Assembly (NCBI GenBank): GCA_964538455.1
Contig: CAZIDZ010000009.1
Coordinates: 25,584-89,583 of the forward strand
DNA length: 64,000 nt
Direction: 5' to 3'
From: JAZDLX01 sp964538455
GTDB taxonomy: Bacteria; Electryoneota; Electryoneia; Electryoneales; Electryoneaceae
The first letter of the stretch is position 1, and each line of letters starts with the position of its first letter. The notes beneath the pieces were generated by a model. It ran no database searches. It was given only the letters and a program-made list of their open reading frames with translations, and had not been told where the DNA came from. Made by a program: the position numbers and the translations under genes. Shown piece after piece: positions 25,666 through 34,408 of the stretch.

Positions 25666-26772
25666 TCAGTCGAACACCGCAGTGAACATCACTCCGACGG
25701 ATTCATTCGACCAGGTCACATTATCAAAGGGCGGTTTGTCCGGCGCAGAGCTGGCGTGATAGTAAGCCTCCACGCCCAGCGACCAGGAATGCGAAATCCA
25801 CCACTCCTTGCCGAAACCGAGCTGGATTCCACCCCCCCTGTTCGTTTCCCCGGTCGCCCTCCCGGAACCGTAATCGAGTGTCAGCGTCGTTTGAAGGAGC
25901 GCAAGGTCGACGAACAGGTTCTTTGCAGGGATATAGTACTTGAATCCGATACCGTAGCCGTTGATTGTAACGTCCAGGCTGTCGGTGGGAATTGTCTCCT
26001 TGAGGAAGACAACATTGGGGTTGCTCATCAAATGGCCTACGACCGCAAAATAGACGACGTACTTCTTTGAGAACACCCAGCCGAACTGCATGTCCAAGGC
26101 CATCGCAGCGCCGTTGCTGTTGATCTCCAACAAGCTGGAAGTCGATTTTGTCGATCCCGGTCCCAGGCCAAATTGGAAATAGAACTTCTCATGCCGATGG
26201 TATCCGGCGGTGTCTTTCTTTAGCCCGCGACGTCCGGCGGACGGAACGATCTCCTGTTGCGGGACTTGTTCTTCAGGACTCGCTCCCGCCAGCTCATAGG
26301 CTGCTCTCGGTATCGCCGTGGTCGCCACGTCTTCAATGGAGCACTTGCAGGGGACGTTGCGTGTATCGATGATCTCCGCCGTTTCAACGTCGATCAGCCG
26401 GACGATGACGAAGTACATCTCCCCGACCTTTCCGATCGATCCAGCGACCATCTCGTCCACCCCGAGCAGCTGACCCACCTCGACAGCGCATTCACTCGAG
26501 GTGCAGCCGGAGAGCTGAAAACCCTGCTCCTTTAAGATCTCCTCCATCCGCTGGCGTTCGATCACACTGAACCGCCCGGTCTGGTGAAGCTGCTGCCGGA
26601 AGATGTCGGAAAAGGTCAAACTGTACTCGCTGGGAATCCCGCCACTGAGCTCAAAATCGAGGACAGCGACTCGATTAGTCCGGGTTACTTGCGCCGAGGA
26701 TAGGGAAGCAAAAAAGAAGAAAAGGACAATAAGCAGCAGGGATGATTGTAGATCGGTTCGACGCATGAACAT
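25666..26772 (-). CDS. CsgG/FlgO-like domain fused to an outer-membrane beta barrel (paralog 1)
   Basis: 368 residues from ATG 26772 (GGGGGA six bases before; upstream Met codons lack a site). A signal peptide ends at SLSSA-Q. Residues 30-145 resemble the CsgG/FlgO/TolB-N nucleotide-like fold: RVAVLDFELSGG, FSVIERQRMEEILKEQG, and GVDEMVAGSIGKVG. Two cysteine pairs stand out: GC-x5-C in LSGCTSSECAVEVG and C-x-C in VPCKCSIED. The remaining 190 residues are amphipathic strands ending in VMFTAVFD, like a small outer-membrane barrel. It is related along the first half to the gene at 59502-60707. Function unknown. Confidence 0.75.
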   Translation of the reverse strand: MFMRRTDLQSSLLLIVLFFFFASLSSAQVTRTNRVAVLDFELSGGIPSEYSLTFSDIFRQQLHQTGRFSVIERQRMEEILKEQGFQLSGCTSSECAVEVGQLLGVDEMVAGSIGKVGEMYFVIVRLIDVETAEIIDTRNVPCKCSIEDVATTAIPRAAYELAGASPEEQVPQQEIVPSAGRRGLKKDTAGYHRHEKFYFQFGLGPGSTKSTSSLLEINSNGAAMALDMQFGWVFSKKYVVYFAVVGHLMSNPNVVFLKETIPTDSLDVTINGYGIGFKYYIPAKNLFVDLALLQTTLTLDYGSGRATGETNRGGGIQLGFGKEWWISHSWSLGVEAYYHASSAPDKPPFDNVTWSNESVGVMFTAVFD

Positions 26773-27008
26773 TATTTCCCCCGAGAGTTCGCAGCGTGCC
26801 GTCTCACTCATCATTGTTTTCATGAAGTTAGGGTAGATGATGACTCCGAGCAATTCACCCGGAGAATTTCGCGGATTCGTCCTGGATCATCCGGCATGCC
26901 GGGAGACTCATCCAGCGATGTAAAGCTCCGATTTTCTTGAACTCCAAGGAGTGACAAGCTATCTTGAGGCGCCTTATTCACCTTAAGGAGCCTAAGAACG
27001 AGGATGCC

Positions 27009-28271
27009 ATGATTTCCGATACGATCCGCGAGTTCATCCTGAACGACGTGCGCGAGAGGTTTCTACGGTACGTCCAGGTGCACACTACGTCCAACGAGAA
27101 CAACGATGTCACACCCTCCACTCAACACCAGTGGGACCTGCTGAAGATGCTGAAGGATGAGCTGGCGGGATTGGGCCTGCAGAATGTTGAGATCAGCGAG
27201 CACGGGTATGTGTACGCCACCCTGCCGAGCACCGACGGGGCCAAGGCTGCGCCGTTCGCGCTGCTCGCCCACGTGGACACCAGCCCCGACCAACCCGGCG
27301 AGCATGTCAAACCGCAGCGCCATGAGAAGTGGGACGGCAAAGCGATCACCTTCCCAGACGATCCGAGCCTGAAGCTGACGCCGAACGACAGCCCCGAGCT
27401 CTCGCTGTTCAAGGGGGAAACGATTATCACCGCGTCGGGCAAGACGCTGCTGGGAGCGGACGACAAGGCGGGCGTCGCCGAGATCATGGCCGCGATGGCG
27501 ACGTTCCAGAAATTCCCGGAGCTGCCGCACGGGGAAATTCGCGTCTGTTTTACGCCGGACGAGGAGATCGGGCGCGGGACGATCAAGATCGACGGGGACA
27601 AGCTGCCGAAGTTCTGCTACACGCTCGACGGCGGATTTCCCGGCGAGCTCGAGGATGAGAATTTCGACGCCTGGCGGGTCGACATGAAGTTCAAGGGAAT
27701 CGGCGTGCACCCCGGCTACGCCAAGGACAAGATGATCAACGCCGCCGTGGTCGCCAGCCGCTACGTCGCCCACCTTCCCGAGTGGAAAACCCCCGAGCAC
27801 ACGGAAAAGCGCGAGGGATTTATCCACGTGGTGTCGATCAACGGCGATTTCGAGAACGCGGCGGTGACGGCGATCGTCCGCGATTTCGAGGAGGAAAACA
27901 ACAAAGCCACGATCGAGTACATGGAGACGCTGGCCAAGACCTACGAGAAGCGGTTTCCCGGCCTCGCGATCGAACTGAAGGTGACCCACCAGTACGAAAA
28001 CATGCGTGACATCGTCCGCAAGACTCCGGAAGTGGTGGACCTCGCGGACAAGGCGATGCGCGACGCGGGTGTCGAGCCGATCCGCAAGTCGATCCGTGGC
28101 GGCACCGACGGCGCCCGTCTCACCCAACTCGGGCACCCGACGCCGAACATTTTCGCCGGCGGGCTGATGTTCCACTCCCGCCGCGAGTGGATCGCGGAGT
28201 CGGCGATGGTCAAAGCGGTGGAAACGGTACTTCACCTGGCGAAGGGGTGGGTGGAAAACGGGGTGAAGTAG
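27009..28271 (+). CDS. pepT: Peptidase T (tripeptidase)
   Basis: 420 residues from ATG 27009 with GAGG upstream; the family is about 410. The M20 metal ligands are all visible: LLAHVDTSPD, LLGADDKAGVAEI, TPDEEIGRG, CYTLDGG and FAGGLMFHSRREW. HVDTSP and the bridging Asp in GADDKAG are diagnostic of PepT rather than of other M20 peptidases. It removes N-terminal residues from tripeptides in the cytoplasm. Monocistronic, flanked by repeats. Confidence 0.95.
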   Translation: MISDTIREFILNDVRERFLRYVQVHTTSNENNDVTPSTQHQWDLLKMLKDELAGLGLQNVEISEHGYVYATLPSTDGAKAAPFALLAHVDTSPDQPGEHVKPQRHEKWDGKAITFPDDPSLKLTPNDSPELSLFKGETIITASGKTLLGADDKAGVAEIMAAMATFQKFPELPHGEIRVCFTPDEEIGRGTIKIDGDKLPKFCYTLDGGFPGELEDENFDAWRVDMKFKGIGVHPGYAKDKMINAAVVASRYVAHLPEWKTPEHTEKREGFIHVVSINGDFENAAVTAIVRDFEEENNKATIEYMETLAKTYEKRFPGLAIELKVTHQYENMRDIVRKTPEVVDLADKAMRDAGVEPIRKSIRGGTDGARLTQLGHPTPNIFAGGLMFHSRREWIAESAMVKAVETVLHLAKGWVENGVK

Positions 28272-28289
28272 AAGCGAAGTCGCTTCAGC

Positions 28290-28780
28290 CAAGTGTCGCG
28301 TCAAAGCTACGCGACGCGACGAAGATCAGAGAATACGGCCCTGTTGGTCCTGTCCAACAGGGTCTATTTGTTTCCAGAAAACCAATCCCAGAGTGGCTCT
28401 ATCTATGTCATTTCGAGTCCCAACGGATCGGGACGAAGCAATCTCGCTGCTTATATGAAACCCGGGGCGGAGCCCCGGGCCACCCTGTCTATCTATGTCA
28501 TCGCGAGGATTCGCAAGAATCCAAAGCAATCTCGCTGTTTAGTGAACATTGCGGTCCTGCAATTAGTTATGAAATCCGGTCCCAAACGGCCGGGACCGGG
28601 CCACCTGTTAGTCATTCCCGCGAAGGCGGGAATCCGTTTTATACGGATGAGAGTAAACCCTGTTTGCAAGCAAACAGGGGTCAAAATGGTGTCATTGCAG
28701 GTCCCGATTGATCGGGACAAAGCAATCCTGCCGTCTATATGAAACCCGGGGCGGAGCCCCGTGCCACCCTGTCACCCATT
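28290..28780. repeat. Cluster of at least six palindromic repeat units
   Basis: Three family C units (28455-28489, 28569-28607, 28739-28773), an ATTCCCGCG/AAGGCGGGAAT hairpin (28614-28633), the CCCTGTTTGC/GCAAACAGGG dyad (28658-28679), and two TCCCAACGGATCGGGA-type hairpins with AAGCAATC tails (near 28410-28450 and 28700-28735). Open frames across it only read through repeats and are not genes. Confidence 0.75.
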
Positions 28781-28860
28781 TTCGCTCTCGACCTCCACGT
28801 ATTGACCAGGCGCTGGGCGCAGAGGTAAGCTGTTGACAGCACCCTGCGAGGCGGCAAGTC

Positions 28861-29226
28861 ATGAACGCAAAAAGCCCATCAATCGTAAGTGAATCCTGGG
28901 GCAGGATCGTCGTTGAGGGGCACGGCGAGTTCAAGGATGTCAAACTCTGGCCCGGCGGGGCGAGTGCGTGGAACTGGAACGAGTCACGGACCTCGCACGA
29001 CGCGCTCGATCCGGCCGACGTGGACGAGCTGATCGACCACGGCGCGGAAGTGGTTATCCTGTCAGAAGGCCGCTACGGGCGCCTGCACGTTCCGCAAAAA
29101 GTGAAGAAGCAGATCGAATCGCGCGGCGTCCAGGTGGAAGTGCTGCGCACCGACGAGGCGCTGGCCCGCTACGCCGAACTTCGCGAAACCCGTCCGGTGG
29201 GTGCGCTGATCCACTCCACATGCTGA
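28861..29226 (+). CDS. MTH938/NDUFAF3-like (DUF498) domain protein
   Basis: 121 residues. The fold marks are SWGRIVVEGHGEFKDVKLWPGGASAWNWNES near the start, HGAEVVILSEGRYGRLHVPQ in the middle, and the EVLRTDEALARYAELRETRPVGALIHSTC ending, which matches MTH938-domain proteins closely. Human NDUFAF3 helps complex I assembly; the bacterial role is unknown. GAGGCGG precedes the ATG. It stands alone between repeats. Confidence 0.8.
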   Translation: MNAKSPSIVSESWGRIVVEGHGEFKDVKLWPGGASAWNWNESRTSHDALDPADVDELIDHGAEVVILSEGRYGRLHVPQKVKKQIESRGVQVEVLRTDEALARYAELRETRPVGALIHSTC

Positions 29227-29232
29227 TGCGCG

Positions 29233-29325
29233 TGCCGGGTTCGGAGACCCCGGCCTACATGTGGAAGGTAAAAGTGACAGTTTCCTTTGAATGCGGTTTT
29301 TCAAAGGCGATTGTCACTTTTAATC
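29233..29325. repeat. GCCGGGTTCGGAGA stem and a GTGACAG hairpin
   Basis: 29233-29260 is a short GCCGGG/CCCGGC stem with TTCGGAGA loop and CTACATG tail. 29270-29321 folds with arms starting AAAAGTGACAG and ending CTGTCACTTTT-like (CGATTGTCACTTTT) plus inner CCTTTGAA/TTCAAAGG pairing. It lies just after the MTH938-like gene. Confidence 0.7.
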
Positions 29326-29360
29326 GCAGGTTAGGGCTCGCACAGATCGCCGCGACTCTT

Positions 29361-29388
29361 TTGTGCCTCGAACATTCGAGAGTAACTT
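29361..29388 (+). promoter_or_regulatory. Promoter with an internal palindrome before the GAF gene
   Basis: TTGTGC (29361-29366) and TAACTT (29383-29388) are 16 bp apart, and the spacer is nearly filled by the perfect dyad CTCGAA-CA-TTCGAG (29367-29380). A repressor bound there would block transcription. The binder is unknown; it has some likeness to LexA boxes of the CGAAC type, but not enough to call. Confidence 0.4.
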
Positions 29389-29441
29389 CTCATTCCTGAG
29401 CCGCAGAATCGCACGCTGGCACACCCGCACTGAGGAGCATC

Positions 29442-29900
29442 ATGGTTCCGAACTTGAACACACTCGTCAGCGAACTGATCGCCGCGGGCGATGCGATGGA
29501 CTTCGACGAGTGGGAAGCCCACATCGTCCAACGGCTTCGCGCCGATGTCCCCCACTACGGATGGGTCGGGTTCTACTGGGTGGACGGCGAGATGCTGCAA
29601 CTGGGAGCGTGGGACGGCCCGGAAGCGACCGAACACGTCCGCATTCCCATCGGCGAGGGGATCTGCGGGCTCGCGGCGCGGACAAAGGAGACGGTGATCG
29701 TCGACGATGTCAACGAGCGCAGCGAGTACCTCGCCTGCTTCCCCTACACCCGCAGCGAGATCGTCGTCCCGATCCTGCGTGACGGCGAAGCGATCGGCGA
29801 AATCGACATCGACGGCGATCAGATCGGCGCGTTCAAGGAAACGGACAAGGCGGAACTGGAACGGCTCGCCGCCGCCATCGCCGAACGGTATCCACACTGA
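29442..29900 (+). CDS. GAF-domain protein, free methionine-(R)-sulfoxide reductase-like
   Basis: 152 residues, one GAF domain. The pattern GEGICGLAARTKETVIVDDVNE followed by YLACFPYTRSEIVVPI matches fRMsr enzymes, with cysteines at the equivalent places (GICG and LAC). It would reduce free Met-R-sulfoxide using thioredoxin, an antioxidant function. One of the usual three cysteines is not evident, so reductase activity is probable rather than sure. GAGGAG lies before the ATG. Confidence 0.78.
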   Translation: MVPNLNTLVSELIAAGDAMDFDEWEAHIVQRLRADVPHYGWVGFYWVDGEMLQLGAWDGPEATEHVRIPIGEGICGLAARTKETVIVDDVNERSEYLACFPYTRSEIVVPILRDGEAIGEIDIDGDQIGAFKETDKAELERLAAAIAERYPH

Positions 29901-29915
29901 ATTGGCAGGCTTTCT

Positions 29916-30004
29916 GGGACAGTATACTCACAATCCCACTCCGAACCACTCAGGGACAGTATACTCACAATGCCGAACAGCAGGCATTGTGAGTATACTG
30001 TCCC
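29916..30004. repeat. GGGACAGTATACTC repeat: one direct and one inverted pair
   Basis: GGGACAGTATACTCACAAT occurs at 29916-29934 and again at 29953-29971; the second copy plus GCC forms a perfect 22-bp inverted repeat with 29983-30004 around an 8-nt loop. The element occupies the whole space between the GAF gene and mutM. Confidence 0.85.
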
Positions 30005-30025
30005 AGGGAAGCCAGAAAGACAGCG

Positions 30026-30853
30026 ATGCCTGAACTCCCCGAAGTCGAGACGGTAGTCCGTGCGCTGCGACCCGTGCTCGAGGGCAAAACTCTCAGCCGG
30101 GTCGAGTTGCTCCATCCGCGCATCTGGCGCGAGAGCGACCCCGACCGTCTGCGGAGCGCCCTCCGCAACGCGCGGATCAGCACCCTGGACCGTCGCGGGA
30201 AATACCTGCTGTGGAACCTGGTAAATCGCCCCACACTGGTCCTTCACTTGAGAATGAGCGGGCAACTCCTGGTATCGGACAAACGCCTCTCCTCCGACCA
30301 CGTGCGCGCCGTGTTTCATTTGAAAAATGGTCCGCTGCTCCATTTTGTGGACCCGCGGACGTTCGGGACCCTTTTTCTGCTCGATGGCACGGAACCGGCC
30401 GGATTTCACGCACTCGGCGTCGAACCGCTGTCCCCCGAGTTCACTCCGCGCGCCCTCGCCGCACTGCTCCGCGGCCGCACGACGCCGGTGAAAAGTTTCC
30501 TGCTGATGCAAAACCGGGTCGCCGGGATCGGTAACATCTACGCTTCGGAGGCCCTCTGGCGCGCGCGCATCCATCCGGGCACCCCCGCCGGCAAAATTCG
30601 CGGGCAGCGGCTCGAAGGACTGCACCACACCCTCGTCGAAGTGCTCTCCAGCGCAGTCGACGAGATGGGGACGACGCTCTCTGATTTCCGGCAGCCCGAC
30701 GGTGAGCCGGGACGTTATGGCAACAAACTGGATGTGTACGGCCGTGAAGGGGAGCCGTGCCCCCGATGCGGGCGGCCGATAACGCGGACGATGCTACATG
30801 GACGCAGCACTTTTTTCTGCCCACGATGTCAACACCCCCCGCGCCGCCGTTGA
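30026..30853 (+). CDS. mutM: Formamidopyrimidine-DNA glycosylase Fpg/MutM
   Basis: 275 residues, normal size. The N-terminal MPELPEVE gives the catalytic Pro2 and Glu3; the RRGKYL lysine, the LHLRMSGQL strand, the QNRVAGIGNIYASEALW helix-two-turn-helix and the C4 zinc finger CPRCGRPI...FFCPRCQ are all present. It excises 8-oxoguanine. The following gene starts 56 bp inside it, in another frame. Confidence 0.96.
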   Translation: MPELPEVETVVRALRPVLEGKTLSRVELLHPRIWRESDPDRLRSALRNARISTLDRRGKYLLWNLVNRPTLVLHLRMSGQLLVSDKRLSSDHVRAVFHLKNGPLLHFVDPRTFGTLFLLDGTEPAGFHALGVEPLSPEFTPRALAALLRGRTTPVKSFLLMQNRVAGIGNIYASEALWRARIHPGTPAGKIRGQRLEGLHHTLVEVLSSAVDEMGTTLSDFRQPDGEPGRYGNKLDVYGREGEPCPRCGRPITRTMLHGRSTFFCPRCQHPPRRR

Positions 30854-31577
30854 GGGGGAGAAACTACTCCCGGACGGATCGACGCTGATCTGGGGGCTTT
30901 CGCGCAAAGAGTTCGGGGCGATGACCTTTTACGGCCGTCCGGAGTGGGATATCGCCCACAACCGGATGCAGTTTCTCCGCATCTGGGACCTGAGAATCGA
31001 CGATCTGATCGCCCCCTACCTCGACCACACGGCCACTGTCGCGGTGGTCACGGCCGCCGACAAACGCAAGGGAGCGCGCGAGTTGAGCAGCGCCCTGGCC
31101 CGAACCGACGGCCTGCTCACGAAAGACCCGAATGTGGTGCTGATGACCACTCACGCGGACTGCCTGCCGGTGTGGATCGCTGCGCCGGAAAGCGGCTGGA
31201 TCGGGATGCTCCACGCCGGGTGGCGCGGAATCGCCGCGGGAATCCTGCGCGAAGCAGTCCAGAAAATCCCGGAACAGGACCGATCCGGGTTGACGCTGGC
31301 GATCGGCCCGGGGATCTGCGCCAGCCATTACGAGGTGGGCACGAAGGTGGCCGAAGCGTTCCGCGAGGACAGCGTAATGGCGCAGGCCGTTACGGAGATC
31401 GACGGTAAAGATCACCTAGACCTGGTGGAGGCCGCGAGGCTCCAGGGCGAGGCGGCGGGCGCGCTCGTCGACACCAGTATGTTCACCTGCACCTATGAGA
31501 GCGAGTACCTTGCTTCCTGGCGCAGGGATGGCGAATCTTTCACACCGATGGCGGCGTTTATCACACGCATGGCGTGA
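30798..31577 (+). CDS. pgeF: PgeF/YfiH-type multicopper laccase-fold protein
   Basis: 259 residues. The laccase-domain motif is complete: MTTHADCLPVWI (His and Cys ligands), LHAGWRGIAAG, IGPGICASHYEVG and the ending MFTCTYES...FTPMAAFI. PgeF edits misincorporated residues in peptidoglycan precursors, and relatives have purine nucleoside phosphorylase activity. The ATG at 30798 overlaps mutM by 56 bp; the first 40 residues are less conserved and an ATG at 30921 is possible. comM follows after 7 bp. Confidence 0.9.
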   Translation: MDAALFSAHDVNTPRAAVEGEKLLPDGSTLIWGLSRKEFGAMTFYGRPEWDIAHNRMQFLRIWDLRIDDLIAPYLDHTATVAVVTAADKRKGARELSSALARTDGLLTKDPNVVLMTTHADCLPVWIAAPESGWIGMLHAGWRGIAAGILREAVQKIPEQDRSGLTLAIGPGICASHYEVGTKVAEAFREDSVMAQAVTEIDGKDHLDLVEAARLQGEAAGALVDTSMFTCTYESEYLASWRRDGESFTPMAAFITRMA

Positions 31578-31584
31578 GGGCCCA

Positions 31585-33117
31585 ATGTTCAGCAAGCTGT
31601 GGACGGTCGCGCTCGAAGGGATCGACGCAACCCGCATCGAGGTCGAAACCCAGATCGAAACGGGGCTGGAGCATTTTACGATCGTGGGTCTCGCGGGCGC
31701 ATCGATCCGGGAGGCGATCGACCGGGTGTCCGCGGCGATGAAGAACACGGGCTTGTTTTTCCCGCGCAAACGTGTAACGGTCAACCTCGCCCCCGCCGAT
31801 CTGCGCAAAGAGGGCAGCGCCTTCGACCTTCCGATCGCCGTCGGGCTGCTCGCCGCGACCGGGCAGATTCCCGCGGAGGAGCTGCAGCGGTACGTGTTTC
31901 TCGGCGAGCTTTCGCTGGACGGCCGGCTGCGGCCCGTTCATGGCGTTCTCCCTTCCGCCCTCGCCGTCCGCGACCGTGACCGCCTCTCGCTGATCGTTCC
32001 CCAGGACAACGCCGATGAGGCCGCGGTAGCCGAGGGGCTGCCGATTTACCCGATGGCAAGCCTGCGCGACGTCGTGGATTTTCTCAACGGGACCGACACG
32101 GTAGAGCCGTACACGGTCAATCTCGAGGAACTGTTCGCGGAACAACGCCGCTACGACGTGGATTTTCGCGAGGTCAAAGGGCAGCAACGGGCGAAACGGG
32201 CGCTTGAGATCGCAGCCGCGGGCAACCACAACGTGCTGATGATCGGCCCGCCGGGATCGGGCAAAACGATGCTCGCGCGAAGGCTGCCGACGATTCTGCC
32301 GACGCCCACGCTCGATGAGGCGCTGGAGACGACGCAGATCCATTCGGTCGCCGGAACGCTTCCGCCCGGTTCCGCGCTGCTCGCAACCCGGCCGTTCCGC
32401 AGCCCGCACCACACGATCAGCGACGCCGGATTGATCGGGGGCGGCACGGTGCCTGTGCCGGGCGAAGTCAGTCTCGCGCACCGCGGCGTCCTGTTCCTCG
32501 ACGAACTGCCGGAATTCCGGAAAAGTACTTTAGAGGTGATGCGGCAGCCGCTGGAGGACGGCGAGGTGACGATCGCCCGCGTCGCCGCGACCACACGTTT
32601 TCCCGCCCGCTTTCTGCTCGTCGCGGCGATGAATCCCACGCCCGGACGCTACCACGGGAACGTGCTCGACGAGAGTACGGTGGATCCGGGAAAGATGCGC
32701 GCCTACCGCAGCCGCATCTCCGGGCCGCTGCTCGACCGGATCGATCTGCACGTCCCGGTGCCCGCAGTCAAGGCGGAGGAGCTTACGCTCAAGGAGGAGG
32801 GCGAGCCGAGCGAGACGATCCGGCAGCGCGTGATCGCGGCCCGTCAGCGGCAGCTCGCGCGGTTCGAAAACAGCGGAATCTTTTCCAACGGCGAGATGAC
32901 CAACCGCCATCTCCGAGAACTCGCCGGGATCACGACAAAAGCGGAGAGCGCGCTACAGAAGGCGATCGAACGGCTGGGGCTGTCCGCTCGCGCTCACTCG
33001 AGGTCGTTGAAAGTCGCCCGCACGATCGCGGACCTGGAGGGACGGGATGAGGTTGGCGAGGCGGATGTGCTCGAAGCGGTTTCATTCCGCGATCTTGACC
33101 GTGATGGAAGCTTCTAA
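31585..33117 (+). CDS. comM: YifB/ComM-family Mg chelatase-like AAA+ ATPase
   Basis: 510 residues from ATG 31585 with GTGAGGG upstream. An N-terminal Lon-protease-like domain (VALEGIDATRIEVETQIETGLEHFTIVGLAGASIREA) is followed by the AAA+ core: GPPGSGKTMLARRLP Walker A (near 221), VLFLDELPEF Walker B and the RISGPLLDRIDLHVPV sensor, ending in the Mg-chelatase C-terminal helices. ComM promotes branch migration in natural transformation. It closes the mutM-pgeF-comM operon. Confidence 0.93.
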   Translation: MFSKLWTVALEGIDATRIEVETQIETGLEHFTIVGLAGASIREAIDRVSAAMKNTGLFFPRKRVTVNLAPADLRKEGSAFDLPIAVGLLAATGQIPAEELQRYVFLGELSLDGRLRPVHGVLPSALAVRDRDRLSLIVPQDNADEAAVAEGLPIYPMASLRDVVDFLNGTDTVEPYTVNLEELFAEQRRYDVDFREVKGQQRAKRALEIAAAGNHNVLMIGPPGSGKTMLARRLPTILPTPTLDEALETTQIHSVAGTLPPGSALLATRPFRSPHHTISDAGLIGGGTVPVPGEVSLAHRGVLFLDELPEFRKSTLEVMRQPLEDGEVTIARVAATTRFPARFLLVAAMNPTPGRYHGNVLDESTVDPGKMRAYRSRISGPLLDRIDLHVPVPAVKAEELTLKEEGEPSETIRQRVIAARQRQLARFENSGIFSNGEMTNRHLRELAGITTKAESALQKAIERLGLSARAHSRSLKVARTIADLEGRDEVGEADVLEAVSFRDLDRDGSF

Positions 33118-33431
33118 GACATTCCTGCAATTGTGCTTCGAAAAAGAGAGACGGTGGTAGGTTCAACATCGGAGTGCAACAGGCTCTCTCCTGCTGTTGC
33201 TGTAATCATTCCTGTTCTAATCGTTCCTGCCAGCCTCTCTTTGTCATCCCCCGGTTTAACCGGGGGACCCAGAAAACCGGTAGGCTTGTCCTTTGTACAT
33301 GGATTGCCCGGTCGAGCCGGGCAATGACAACGTGGGGAGCGGGACGTTTTTGCTACGGACAGCCGGTTACCACTCTTTTCCTCGTATGTTGTAGATGGGG
33401 ATCGAATTGCGAGTGTCGCTCTTTCCCCGAG
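33118..33431. repeat. Intergenic stretch with two REP-like palindromes
   Basis: Family B palindrome at 33246-33267 and family A at 33303-33325, in the same order and spacing style as the pair at 3772-3851 but inverted. Nothing else is seen. Confidence 0.7.
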
Positions 33432-34337
33432 CTACTTCTCGAGCAGCGCCTCGACGTCCGCCACATTCTCATTGGCCATGGTGATCAGCCGCTCCAACTG
33501 TTCGAAATCCCAGCCCAATTCCGCAAGGGTCGTGAGCAGGCCGAGATTTTCATTGCGAATGCTCTTCAATGCGCCATTCGTGATCCCGTACACCGAGCAC
33601 ACAGCGTTGGCGACGAACACCTGCTCCGAATAAGGGTGGGACGCCGGGTGCTCTTTCGGGTGATTGTGGTGAAGCCTCACACCCTGGACGATCTCGGGGT
33701 CGATCTTCCAGTTCCGTTCGATGAAATTCGCCCCCACTTCCGAATGATCGATGCCAAGCATCTGCTCTTCAACAAAAAACAGGTCCCGGCCGATGTCCGG
33801 GCTTTTGGTCGTGATCTTGTCGTACTGTTCCGGGATTGCCTTTGCGAACAGCAGGATGCCGAGGTCGTGCATCAATCCAGCGAGGTAGCCGTGGTCGGCG
33901 GTATCGACGGCGTTCTTGTCTTTCTGCAACACCAGGTCGCGGGTGAGAAACGCGACGGTCAGGGAGTGTCTCCAGAACGCCTTGTGGTTGAACGCAAAGC
34001 CTTTGGAATGAAAGAGCTCGGGAAGCGCGGCGGCATAGACGAGGCTGCGCACCGTTTGCATCCCGAGCCGCGACACAGCGCGACTCACAGACGCCACATC
34101 GTTCCGGCCGCTGCCGTAATAGGCGCTGTTGGCAAGATGTACGACACGCCCCGCAATCACCGGGTCCGATTCAAGCAGAATCGCCACGTCACCGGAACCC
34201 GCCTTCGGCTGGGAGAGCAGATTCTCCAGGCTCCGAATGATCTGTGGAAGAACCGGCAATTCCGTCTCAGAGAAAATGGCGCGCATCACGTGGCTGCGAC
34301 GGAGCCATTTACTCGGATAACTAAGAATGTCTTGCAT
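33432..34337 (-). CDS. HDOD-domain protein (paralog 1)
   Basis: 301 residues from ATG 34337 with GAAGAG upstream. The HDOD fold is clear: LPVLPQIIRSLENLLSQP, LLESDPVIAGRVVHLANSAYYG, AVSRLGMQTVRSLVY and GYLAGLMHDLGILLF. HDOD proteins resemble HD phosphodiesterases but lack the metal histidine set; here HD is seen only as MHDLG and KAFWRHSL, so catalytic activity is not expected. They act in signalling and motility control. It lies opposite to a paralog at 35516-36406, with a STAS-like gene between them. Confidence 0.9.
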   Translation of the reverse strand: MQDILSYPSKWLRRSHVMRAIFSETELPVLPQIIRSLENLLSQPKAGSGDVAILLESDPVIAGRVVHLANSAYYGSGRNDVASVSRAVSRLGMQTVRSLVYAAALPELFHSKGFAFNHKAFWRHSLTVAFLTRDLVLQKDKNAVDTADHGYLAGLMHDLGILLFAKAIPEQYDKITTKSPDIGRDLFFVEEQMLGIDHSEVGANFIERNWKIDPEIVQGVRLHHNHPKEHPASHPYSEQVFVANAVCSVYGITNGALKSIRNENLGLLTTLAELGWDFEQLERLITMANENVADVEALLEK

Positions 34338-34408
34338 AGTAGCTCTTCGCAAGTTTTCGGGAGAACCTCGGGGCGCAGTCTTGATCTCCCTTGCTCTGGT
34401 TCCGACTC

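Noticed and set aside
28293..28742. Frame of about 150 codons after pepT
   Set aside because: It is made entirely of translated palindromic repeats.
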